Origin: Stutzerimonas stutzeri
Lineage (GTDB): Bacteria; Pseudomonadota; Gammaproteobacteria; Pseudomonadales; Pseudomonadaceae
Direction: 5' to 3'
Assembly (NCBI RefSeq): GCF_038561965.1
Contig: NZ_CP139348.1
Coordinates: 124,001-188,000, forward strand
DNA: 64,000 nt
Shown here: in pieces, positions 53,260 through 60,802 of the stretch
Layout: the number at the start of each line of letters is the position of its first letter
Numbering within the stretch: the first letter of the stretch is position 1
The notes under the pieces: model-generated
Told to the model about the DNA's origin: nothing
What the model saw: the letters and a program-made list of their open reading frames with translations, nothing else
The model's database searches: none
Position numbers and translations under genes: made by a program

Positions 53260-54438
53260 ATGCAAAGCCTGGCGATCATCGGCGGTGGGTTGGTCGGCGC
53301 CAGTCTTGCGCTGGCCTTGCAAAATGGCGCGCGCGAGCGTGGCTGGCAAATTCACCTGATCGAGCCGTTTGAGCCGGGCCACGAGTACCAGCCGAGCTAT
53401 GACGCGCGCTCCACGGCGTTGTCCTACGGCACGCGGCTGATCTATCAGCGCCTAGGGATTTGGGAGCAGATTGCCGAGCGTGCTGAGCCGATTCTGCGCA
53501 TCCATGTATCCGAACGTGGCCGCTTCGGTGCTGCACGGCTTGATTGTGCTAGCGAAGGTGTCGAGGCGTTGGGTTATGTGGTGGAGAACGCCTGGATCGG
53601 CCATTGCCTGTGGCAAGCGCTGGACGACGAGGTGGTAACCCGCCACTGTCCGGCCGAGGTCGAGCGGCTGGAGCCCAGCGCTGCGGGCTATCGACTGAGC
53701 TTCACCGACGGGCAGCGCCTGGAATGCGACCTGACCGTGCTGGCTGATGGCGGCCGCTCCGGTTTGCGTGAGCAGCTCGGAATCCACGTGTCGCGACGGC
53801 CCTATGGCCAGACCGCACTGATCGCCAATATTACCCCAGGCAAGCCACACGGCGGTTTGGCCTTCGAACGTTTCACCGAAGACGGTCCGATGGCGTTGCT
53901 GCCGTTGCCGGATGATCGCTGCGCCCTGGTGTGGACGCGCGCTCAGGCTGACGCTGCGCACCTGGCGCAGGCGCATGAGGCAGTCTTTCTCGCTGAGCTG
54001 CAGGAGGCTTTCGGCTATCGCCTGGGGGCGTTGCAGCAGGTCGGCGCTCGACACCTGTATCCGCTGACGCTGATCGAGGCCGAGGAGCAGGTCCGCTCCG
54101 GCCTGGTGGTACTGGGCAACGCGGCGCATAGCCTGCACCCGATCGCTGGGCAGGGCTATAACCTGTCGCTGCGTGATGTGGACGCGCTGAGTGCCGGCTT
54201 GCTGAACAGCGATGCGCCGCTGGGTGACCTGACGGTGCTGCAGACCTATGCGAGCAGGCAGCGCATGGATCAGCGCATGACCGTCGGCTTTTCCGATCAG
54301 GTCACCCGGCTGTTCGTCGACTCCGGGCGCCTGGTCGCCGCCGGCCGTAATCTCGGCCTGCTCGGGCTGGACCTGATGCCCACCGCCAAGCGCTGGTTCG
54401 CGCGTCAGGCCATGGGTCTGGGTACTCGCGCTGGCTGA
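53260..54438 (+). CDS. ubiH: 2-octaprenyl-6-methoxyphenol hydroxylase UbiH
   Basis: A 392-aa FAD monooxygenase of ubiquinone synthesis. It has the dinucleotide motif GGGLVGASLALAL near the N-terminus, LTVLADGGRSGLREQLGI, and the second FAD motif VLGNAAHSLHPIAGQGYNLSL. It lies one base after pepP, in a conserved pepP-ubiH cluster. Confidence 0.96.
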   Translation: MQSLAIIGGGLVGASLALALQNGARERGWQIHLIEPFEPGHEYQPSYDARSTALSYGTRLIYQRLGIWEQIAERAEPILRIHVSERGRFGAARLDCASEGVEALGYVVENAWIGHCLWQALDDEVVTRHCPAEVERLEPSAAGYRLSFTDGQRLECDLTVLADGGRSGLREQLGIHVSRRPYGQTALIANITPGKPHGGLAFERFTEDGPMALLPLPDDRCALVWTRAQADAAHLAQAHEAVFLAELQEAFGYRLGALQQVGARHLYPLTLIEAEEQVRSGLVVLGNAAHSLHPIAGQGYNLSLRDVDALSAGLLNSDAPLGDLTVLQTYASRQRMDQRMTVGFSDQVTRLFVDSGRLVAAGRNLGLLGLDLMPTAKRWFARQAMGLGTRAG

Positions 54439-54461
54439 GCGCCGCAACCAAAGGACTCTGC

Positions 54462-54950
54462 ATGAGCGGCTCCCGTTTGGCGCGCAAGGCGCGGTTTCTG
54501 CGCTGGGCCATGAATTTCTACCCGCCATACATCGGTGCGGGTGTACGGGTGCGGCACATCAGCGCTGATCTGCGTCTGGTTCAGGTAAAGATGGTGTTGC
54601 GCTGGTACAACCGCAACTATGTCGGCACGCAGTTCGGCGGCTCGTTGTATTCGATGGTCGACCCGTTCTTCGTGCTGATGCTGATGGAGAATCTCGGCCG
54701 TGACTACATCGTCTGGGACAAGGCGGCCAACATAGAATTCGTCAGTCCCGGACGCGGCGCCGTGTATGCCGACTTTGCGATCAGCGACAAGCTGCTGGAT
54801 GAAATCCGCGCGCACACGGCTGACGGCGGTAAGTACCTGCCCAGAATGCATGTCGAAGTGCGCGACGGCGAGGGCACGTTGGTGGCTCGGGTGCAGAAGA
54901 CCCTCTATATAAGACTCAAGCCGCGTACGCGGCAGCCAGGAGAGAAGTGA
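54462..54950 (+). CDS. DUF4442 hotdog-fold protein
   Basis: A 162-aa protein of the hotdog fold. It has MNFYPPYIGAGVRVRHISAD, then YVGTQFGGSLYSMVDPFFVL, typical of DUF4442 putative thioesterases, and HVEVRDGEGTLVARVQKTLY. The reaction is unknown. It lies between ubiH and ubiI, with its stop overlapping the ubiI start (TGATG). The same gene is present there in P. aeruginosa, as I recall. Confidence 0.88.
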   Translation: MSGSRLARKARFLRWAMNFYPPYIGAGVRVRHISADLRLVQVKMVLRWYNRNYVGTQFGGSLYSMVDPFFVLMLMENLGRDYIVWDKAANIEFVSPGRGAVYADFAISDKLLDEIRAHTADGGKYLPRMHVEVRDGEGTLVARVQKTLYIRLKPRTRQPGEK

Positions 54951-56170
54951 TGCATGCGGATCTGATCATCGTTGGCGCCGGTATGGTCGGCAGTACGCTG
55001 GCGCTCGCCCTCGAAGGCTGCGGACTGGACATCGTCGTGCTCGATGCGAGCCCGCTCGAGGTTGTCGCCTTCAATCCGCAGGGCGGTTTCGAGCCACGGG
55101 TCAGTGCGCTGTCCGCCGCCAGCCAGCGCGTCCTGCAGCGGGTTGGCGCCTGGCCTGGTATGGCTGCGCGGCGAGTCAGCCCGTACACCGATATGCACGT
55201 CTGGGATGGTTCCGGCACCGGGCAGATCCACTTTTCCGCCGAAACGGTGCATGCCGAAGTGCTCGGTCATATCGTCGAGAACCGGGTTGTGCAGGATGCC
55301 CTGTTGGAAACCATGCAGCGCCATGGTCAGGTGCGGCTGATCGGCAATGCCCGCGTCGAGCAGCTGGCGCGCACGGATGAGGGCTGGCAGCTGACGCTCG
55401 CCGACGGTCGCGAACTGCACACTGCATTGCTGATCGCGGCAGATGGCGCCAGTTCGGCGATACGCCGTCTGGCAGGGTGTGAAACCCGCGAGTGGGATTA
55501 TCTGCACCAAGCGATCGTCACCAGCGTGCGCTGCCGCGAGCCTCATCAGCGTACGGCCTGGCAACGATTCACCGATGACGGCCCCCTGGCGTTTCTGCCG
55601 CTCGAACGCGATGGCGATCGGCACTGGTGCTCGATCGTCTGGTCGGTCACCGAGACCGAGGCCACACGGTTGATGGCGCTGGATGACGTGGCGTTCCGTA
55701 AGGCGCTTGGGCGCGCCTTCGAGGAACGCCTGGGCGAAGTGCTCGAAGCCGATCCTCGTCTGTGCATCCCGCTGCGTCAGCGCCACGCCAAACGCTACGT
55801 GCAGCCTGGTCTGGCGTTGATCGGTGATGCGGCGCATACCATTCATCCGCTGGCGGGGCAGGGCGTGAACCTGGGTCTGCTGGACGCAGCCGTGCTGGCC
55901 GAAGTGCTCAAGGCGGCAGTTGCGCGCGGCGAGCGGGTGGCCGATGTGCAGGTGCTGAGCCGCTTCGAGCGCCGGCGGATGCCGCACAACCTGGCGATGA
56001 TGGCTGCAATGGAAGGCTTCGAGCGATTGTTTCAGGCCGATCCCCTGCCGCTGCGCTGGCTGCGCAATATGGGCTTGAAGACGGTGCAGGCATTGCCAGA
56101 AGCGAAAGCGGTTTTTGTTCGCCAGGCGCTCGGGTTGACTGGCGATCTGCCCGAGCTGGCCCGCCCCTGA
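54950..56170 (+). CDS. ubiI: UbiI/VisC-type ubiquinone hydroxylase
   Basis: A 406-aa FAD monooxygenase of the UbiH/UbiF/VisC group, likely C5-hydroxylase in ubiquinone synthesis. Marks are LIIVGAGMVGSTLALALEG, LIAADGASSAIRRLAG, and LIGDAAHTIHPLAGQGVNLG. ATG at 54950 has AGGAGAGAAG upstream, and a GTG lies one codon earlier. It is paralogous to UbiH. Confidence 0.92.
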   Translation: MHADLIIVGAGMVGSTLALALEGCGLDIVVLDASPLEVVAFNPQGGFEPRVSALSAASQRVLQRVGAWPGMAARRVSPYTDMHVWDGSGTGQIHFSAETVHAEVLGHIVENRVVQDALLETMQRHGQVRLIGNARVEQLARTDEGWQLTLADGRELHTALLIAADGASSAIRRLAGCETREWDYLHQAIVTSVRCREPHQRTAWQRFTDDGPLAFLPLERDGDRHWCSIVWSVTETEATRLMALDDVAFRKALGRAFEERLGEVLEADPRLCIPLRQRHAKRYVQPGLALIGDAAHTIHPLAGQGVNLGLLDAAVLAEVLKAAVARGERVADVQVLSRFERRRMPHNLAMMAAMEGFERLFQADPLPLRWLRNMGLKTVQALPEAKAVFVRQALGLTGDLPELARP

Positions 56171-56279
56171 TATCAGATTGATATTTACAAAACGTTACGG
56201 CACGATTTGTCGCATTGAGAAGGTAAATAACATTCACTACTATTCAGCCTCTGTTTCCAACTCACCAAGAGGCTGTTCC

Positions 56280-57281
56280 ATGCAGGCAAGCAAAGGTTTA
56301 CTCGCCGCCCTGACGCTCACGGCGCTATCGGGTGCTGTCCAGGCTGCCGACGAAGTGGTGGTTTACTCCTCGCGCATCGACGAACTGATCAAGCCGGTGT
56401 TCGACGCTTACACCCAGAAAACCGGCGTCGCGATCAAGTTCATCACCGACAAGGAAGCCCCGCTGATGGCCCGCATCAAGGCCGAAGGCGCGAACACTCC
56501 GGCGGACCTGCTGTTGACCGTCGATGGTGGCAACCTCTGGCAAGCCGAGGAAATGGGCCTTCTGCAGCCGCTCAACTCCCAGGTGGTCAAGGACAACATC
56601 CCTGCCCAGTACCGTTCCTCCAATGACGCCTGGACTGGCCTGTCGCTGCGCGCACGGACCATCGTCTACTCCCCGGAGCGGGTCAAGGAAGGTGAGCTGA
56701 GCACCTACGAGGCGCTGGCTGATGAGCGCTGGGACGGCCGTCTGTGCCTGCGTACCAGCAAGAAGGTCTACAACCAGTCGCTGACCGCCACCATGATCGA
56801 AACCCATGGCGCCGAGAAGACCGAGCAGATCATCAAGGGCTGGGTTGGCAATCTTGCTACCGACGTCTTCGCCGACGACACGGCGCTGGTGCAGGCTGTC
56901 GACGCCGGCCAGTGCGATGCCGGCATCGTCAACACCTACTACTTCGGTCGTCTGCACGCGCAGAACCCGCAGCTGAAGGCCAAGCTGTTCTGGCCGAACC
57001 AGAACGACCGCGGCGTGCACGTCAACCTGTCGGGTATCGGCCTGACCAAGCATGCACCGCATCCAGAAGCTGCTCGCAAGCTTGTGGAGTGGATGACCAG
57101 TGAAGAAGCGCAGAGCATCTTCGCCGACATCAACATGGAATACCCGGCCAATGCCAGCGTGAAACCGTCTGCCGAAGTGGCAGCATGGGGCGAGTTCAAG
57201 GCCGATACCATTCCGGTGGAAGTGGCCGGCAAGCGCCAGGCCGAAGCCATCAAGCTGATGGATCGCGCTGGCTGGAACTGA
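56280..57281 (+). CDS. Iron(III) ABC transporter substrate-binding protein
   Basis: A 333-aa periplasmic binding protein of the FbpA/FutA type. The signal peptide is MQASKGLLAALTLTALSGAV (QAADE). It has EVVVYSSRIDELIKPVFDAY, FITDKEAPLMARIKAEGA, and the tyrosine pair Tyr220-Tyr221 (VNTYYFGRL) used for Fe(III). Start 56280 is chosen for the signal peptide. A strong terminator follows before the permease gene. It matches PA5217 in position. Confidence 0.94.
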   Translation: MQASKGLLAALTLTALSGAVQAADEVVVYSSRIDELIKPVFDAYTQKTGVAIKFITDKEAPLMARIKAEGANTPADLLLTVDGGNLWQAEEMGLLQPLNSQVVKDNIPAQYRSSNDAWTGLSLRARTIVYSPERVKEGELSTYEALADERWDGRLCLRTSKKVYNQSLTATMIETHGAEKTEQIIKGWVGNLATDVFADDTALVQAVDAGQCDAGIVNTYYFGRLHAQNPQLKAKLFWPNQNDRGVHVNLSGIGLTKHAPHPEAARKLVEWMTSEEAQSIFADINMEYPANASVKPSAEVAAWGEFKADTIPVEVAGKRQAEAIKLMDRAGWN

Positions 57282-57351
57282 TCAGCCCTCCGCGCTTGCA
57301 GCGGTGACGTGCGGCTCCGGCCGCCACGTTTGCCGCTGCGGTTATACTCGG

Positions 57352-57383
57352 CGCCCCGGCCTGGTCCGGGGCGTTGTTTTTTT
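57352..57383 (+). terminator. Intrinsic terminator between iron binding-protein and permease genes
   Basis: CGCCCCGG (57352-57359) pairs with CCGGGGCG (57366-57373) and is followed by TTG and seven T residues. It would reduce permease expression relative to the binding protein. Confidence 0.85.
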
Positions 57384-57399
57384 AGCTGTCGAGGCTTGA

Positions 57400-59016
57400 G
57401 TGTCCCATCCCGTCGAGCGCCGCTGGTACCCCATCACTTTCGCTGTTGCAGCCTTGGTGTTGCTGCCACTGAGCATTTTGTTGTTCAGCTGGAGCAGTAT
57501 CGATACCGAGATATGGTCGCACCTGTGGGACACCCAGATGCCGCGCCTGCTGGGCAATACGCTGACACTGGTGCTTGGCGTGGGCATCGGCGTGGTAGTG
57601 CTCGGCGTCAGCCTCGCCTGGCTGACCGCATTGTGCGAATTTCCCGGGCGCCGCTGGCTCGATTGGGCGCTGATGCTGCCGTTCGCAATTCCGGCCTACG
57701 TGCTGGCCTTCGTCTTCATCGGCCTGCTCGATTTCGCAGGGCCAGTGCAAAGCCTGGCGCGTGAGTGGTTTGGCAGCGGCATCCGCTTCCCGCGGGTGCG
57801 CTCAACCGGTGGCGTTATCACGGTGCTGGTGCTGGTGTTCTATCCCTACGTCTATCTGCTGGCGCGATCGGCATTCCTCGCCCAGGGCAAGGGGCTCATG
57901 GAAGCAGCGCGGGTACTTGGCCAGTCACCCTGGCAGGCGTTCTGGCGGGTCGCGTTGCCGATGGCGCGCCCGGCTGTTGGTGCCGGTCTGGCCCTGGCGA
58001 TGATGGAAACCCTGGCAGACTTCGGGGCGGTATCGGTATTCAACTTCGATACCTTCACCACGGCAATCTACAAGACGTGGTACGGCTTCTTCAGTCTGAC
58101 CAGCGCGACGCAGCTGGCCAGTCTGCTGCTGCTCGCGGTGATGCTGGTGCTGTACGGTGAGCGCCGCGCACGCGGTGCGGCGCGGCCGGCCAACGAGCGG
58201 GCCCGTTCCGCGGCGCTCTATCGCCTTACCGGCGTAAAGGCTTTCGCTGCCAGCGCCTGGTGCGGCTTGGTGTTTCTCTGCGCCTTTGTCATTCCGGTGC
58301 TGCAGCTACTCGTCTGGCTGTGGCAGCGCGGTCGCTTCGATCTTGACGAGCGCTACGCCGGCCTGATTCTGCACACGCTCTACCTCGGCGGCATGGCTGC
58401 GCTGATCACTGTGACCGTGGCGCTGCTGCTGGCCTTCGCTCGGCGTCAGGCGCCGGTGCGCTCGATCCGCAGTGCCGTCAGCCTGGCCAACCTCGGCTAC
58501 GCCCTGCCGGGTTCGGTGCTGGCGGTATCGATCATGTTGGCGTTCAGCTACCTGGACCGGCATATGGTGATCCCGCTGTCGAGCTGGTTGGGCGGGGCGG
58601 GCAAGCCGATCCTGCTCGGTAGTCTCGGGGCGTTGCTGCTGGCCTATCTGATTCGCTTCATGGCGGTTGCCTTCGGACCGCTGGAGAATGCGCTGGCGCG
58701 GATTCGCCCTTCACTGCCGCAAGCAGCGCGCAGCCTTGGTGTCGGTGGTCCGGCGTTGTTCATTCGTGTTTACCTGCCCTTACTGTTGCCTGGCACTCTC
58801 AGCGCGGCGCTGCTGGTGTTCGTCGATGTACTCAAGGAAATGCCGGCTACCTTGCTGATGCGTCCGTTCGGCTGGGACACCCTGGCCGTGCGTATTTTCG
58901 AGATGACCAGCGAAGGCGAGTGGGCCCGTGCCTCGCTGCCGGCGCTGACCCTGGTGTTGGTGGGGTTGTTGCCGGTAGTGCTGCTGATTCGCCGATCAGC
59001 GAGACGGATCGGCTAG
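57400..59016 (+). CDS. Iron(III) ABC transporter permease, fused two-domain (FbpB/SfuB type)
   Basis: A 538-aa inner-membrane protein of about 12 spans with two permease halves. Each half has an EAA loop: GLMEAARVLGQSPWQAFWRV (first) and SLPQAARSLGVGGPALFIRV (second). The start is GTG at 57400 with GAGG six bases before it. No ATPase gene follows, so the ATPase must be encoded elsewhere. It matches PA5216. Confidence 0.93.
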   Translation: MSHPVERRWYPITFAVAALVLLPLSILLFSWSSIDTEIWSHLWDTQMPRLLGNTLTLVLGVGIGVVVLGVSLAWLTALCEFPGRRWLDWALMLPFAIPAYVLAFVFIGLLDFAGPVQSLAREWFGSGIRFPRVRSTGGVITVLVLVFYPYVYLLARSAFLAQGKGLMEAARVLGQSPWQAFWRVALPMARPAVGAGLALAMMETLADFGAVSVFNFDTFTTAIYKTWYGFFSLTSATQLASLLLLAVMLVLYGERRARGAARPANERARSAALYRLTGVKAFAASAWCGLVFLCAFVIPVLQLLVWLWQRGRFDLDERYAGLILHTLYLGGMAALITVTVALLLAFARRQAPVRSIRSAVSLANLGYALPGSVLAVSIMLAFSYLDRHMVIPLSSWLGGAGKPILLGSLGALLLAYLIRFMAVAFGPLENALARIRPSLPQAARSLGVGGPALFIRVYLPLLLPGTLSAALLVFVDVLKEMPATLLMRPFGWDTLAVRIFEMTSEGEWARASLPALTLVLVGLLPVVLLIRRSARRIG

Positions 59017-59097
59017 TCGCGCAGCGTTTACCTGCAAGGCGCTGGGGCCACGGTTTAGCCGCGGTTGGACCTCCAGTCCGCTGTTGCCTGAAGCGCC

Positions 59098-59126
59098 GTG
59101 ACCTGCCGCCACCTTGGGGCTACAAT
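59098..59126 (+). promoter_or_regulatory. Likely promoter of gcvT
   Basis: GTGACC (59098-59103), a 17-base spacer and TACAAT (59121-59126) lie about 93 bases before gcvT. I see no glycine riboswitch in this gap. Confidence 0.55.
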
Positions 59127-59218
59127 GCGCGCCATTCGAAAGTCGCCGGTCCCCGCAGAGCCCGGCTTTACTGACTTTTCCAATGCCGATTCGGCGACCT
59201 GCCCGGAAGGAGAAACCC

Positions 59219-60301
59219 ATGGGTCAGCGTACTCCCCTCTACGATCAGCACCTTGCGCTTGGTGCCAAGATGGTCGACTTCGGTGGCTGGGACATGCCAC
59301 TGCACTACGGCTCCCAAGTAGAAGAGCATCATCAGGTGCGACGTGACTGCGGAGTGTTCGACGTCTCGCACATGACCGTCGTCGATGTGGCTGGCGAGCA
59401 GGCCACAACCTTCCTGCAACACCTGCTGGCCAACGACGTGACGCGCCTGAAAAGTACAGGCCGAGCGCTATACACCGCGATGCTCAACGAGCGCGGCGGC
59501 GTGATCGATGACCTGATTGTCTACCTGACCAGTTGGGGTTACCGCCTGGTGGTCAATGCCAGCACCCGCGACAAGGATCTGGCCTGGATGCAGCAGCAGG
59601 CGACCGGCTTCGCGGTCGAGGTCAAGGAGCGTCCGGACTTGGCCATGCTGGCGATCCAGGGCCCCCATGCGCGGGCGCGGACAGCCGAATTGCTCAACCA
59701 GAATCGGGCTGCGCTGATTCAGGAGCTCAAGCCATTCCAAGGCATGGCCGAGGGCGACTGGTTCATCGGGCGTACTGGCTATACCGGCGAAGACGGCTTG
59801 GAAATCATCCTGCCGGCCGAGCAGGCGCCCGATTTTCTCAGCGAACTGGTCGGCGCCGGCATTCCGCCGATCGGTCTCGGCGCCCGTGACACCCTGCGTC
59901 TGGAGGCCGGCCTGAACCTGTACGGCCAGGACATGACCGAAGACGTCTCGCCGCTGACCGCCAACATGGGCTGGACCGTGGCCTGGGAGCCGGCCGAGCG
60001 TGAGTTCGTCGGGCGTGCCGCGCTGGAGCAGGAGCGGGCGCGTGACGACCTGCCGAAGCTGGTCGGCCTCGTACTGGAAGAGCGCGGCGTCCTGCGTGCC
60101 CATCAGGTCGTACGGGTCAATGGCGTCGGTGATGGCGAGATTACCAGCGGCAGTTTTTCTCCTACGCTTGGCAAGTCCATCGCTCTGGCCCGCGTGCCGG
60201 CCGGCACCGCTGAGCGCGCGGAAGTGGAAATTCGTGGCAAGTGGTATCCGGTGCGTGTGGTGCAGCCGACGTTCGTGCGGCACGGCAAGGTACTGGTGTA
60301 A
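59219..60301 (+). CDS. gcvT: Glycine cleavage system aminomethyltransferase GcvT
   Basis: The T-protein moves the methylene group from the GcvH-bound aminomethyl to THF, releasing ammonia. The 360-aa product starts MGQRTPLYDQHLALGAKMVD and has FGGWDMPLHYGSQVEEH, then CGVFDVSHMTVVDVAG, then TGYTGEDGLEIILP. ATG at 59219 has AAGGAG upstream; the frame is open 35 codons earlier but unlike GcvT. Confidence 0.97.
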   Translation: MGQRTPLYDQHLALGAKMVDFGGWDMPLHYGSQVEEHHQVRRDCGVFDVSHMTVVDVAGEQATTFLQHLLANDVTRLKSTGRALYTAMLNERGGVIDDLIVYLTSWGYRLVVNASTRDKDLAWMQQQATGFAVEVKERPDLAMLAIQGPHARARTAELLNQNRAALIQELKPFQGMAEGDWFIGRTGYTGEDGLEIILPAEQAPDFLSELVGAGIPPIGLGARDTLRLEAGLNLYGQDMTEDVSPLTANMGWTVAWEPAEREFVGRAALEQERARDDLPKLVGLVLEERGVLRAHQVVRVNGVGDGEITSGSFSPTLGKSIALARVPAGTAERAEVEIRGKWYPVRVVQPTFVRHGKVLV

Positions 60302-60353
60302 ATTCGACCGACTGTTTTGCGCGACTGCTGTCAACAGCCTTGAGGACACAACA

Positions 60354-60743
60354 ATGAGCGATATCCCCAGCGATCTGCGTTACGCCGCCAGCCACGAGTG
60401 GGCCCGTCTCGAAGCGGACGGCAGCATCACCGTCGGCATCTCCGATCACGCTCAGGAAGCGTTGGGAGATGTGGTCTATGTCGAGCTGCCCGAGGTCGGG
60501 CGCCAGCTCAATGCCGGTCAGGAAGCCGGCGTGGTCGAATCGGTGAAAGCCGCATCCGACATCTATGCGCCAGTCTCTGGCGAGGTAATCGCGATCAACG
60601 AGGCGCTGGCCGATTCGCCGGAGCTGGTCAACAGCGATCCGTACGGCAACTGGTTCTTCCGCCTGCAGCCAAGCGACCAGTCGGACCTGGACAAGCTGCT
60701 TGATGCAGCCGCTTACCAAGCCGCCTGCGACGCCGACGCCTAA
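60354..60743 (+). CDS. gcvH: Glycine cleavage system H protein GcvH
   Basis: The 129-aa lipoylated carrier shuttles the aminomethyl group between GcvP and GcvT. The lipoyl lysine is Lys65 in VVESVKAASDIYAPVSGEV. It has HEWARLEADGSITVGISDHA and ends YGNWFFRLQP-then helical. A strong terminator follows it before gcvP. Confidence 0.97.
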   Translation: MSDIPSDLRYAASHEWARLEADGSITVGISDHAQEALGDVVYVELPEVGRQLNAGQEAGVVESVKAASDIYAPVSGEVIAINEALADSPELVNSDPYGNWFFRLQPSDQSDLDKLLDAAAYQAACDADA

Positions 60744-60754
60744 GCATCATCCAC

Positions 60755-60788
60755 AAAAGCCCCGCTCTGCCGGGGCTTTTGTTTTTTT
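60755..60788 (+). terminator. Intrinsic terminator between gcvH and gcvP
   Basis: AAAAGCCCCG (60755-60764) pairs exactly with CGGGGCTTTT (60771-60780), followed by G and seven T residues. It ends 15 bases before gcvP. Confidence 0.9.
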
Positions 60789-60802
60789 CGAGAGTAGCAT
60801 CC

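Noticed and set aside
56180..56279. Fur box before the iron-binding-protein gene
   Set aside because: The AT-rich stretch around 56219-56245 resembles a Fur site only loosely; too weak to annotate.
57309..57764. 151-aa open frame overlapping the iron permease start
   Set aside because: Wrong frame, arginine-rich shadow; the permease with its GTG start and membrane spans is the real gene.
59017..59218. Glycine riboswitch before gcvT
   Set aside because: The gap lacks the paired aptamer motifs; only a sigma70-like promoter is visible.
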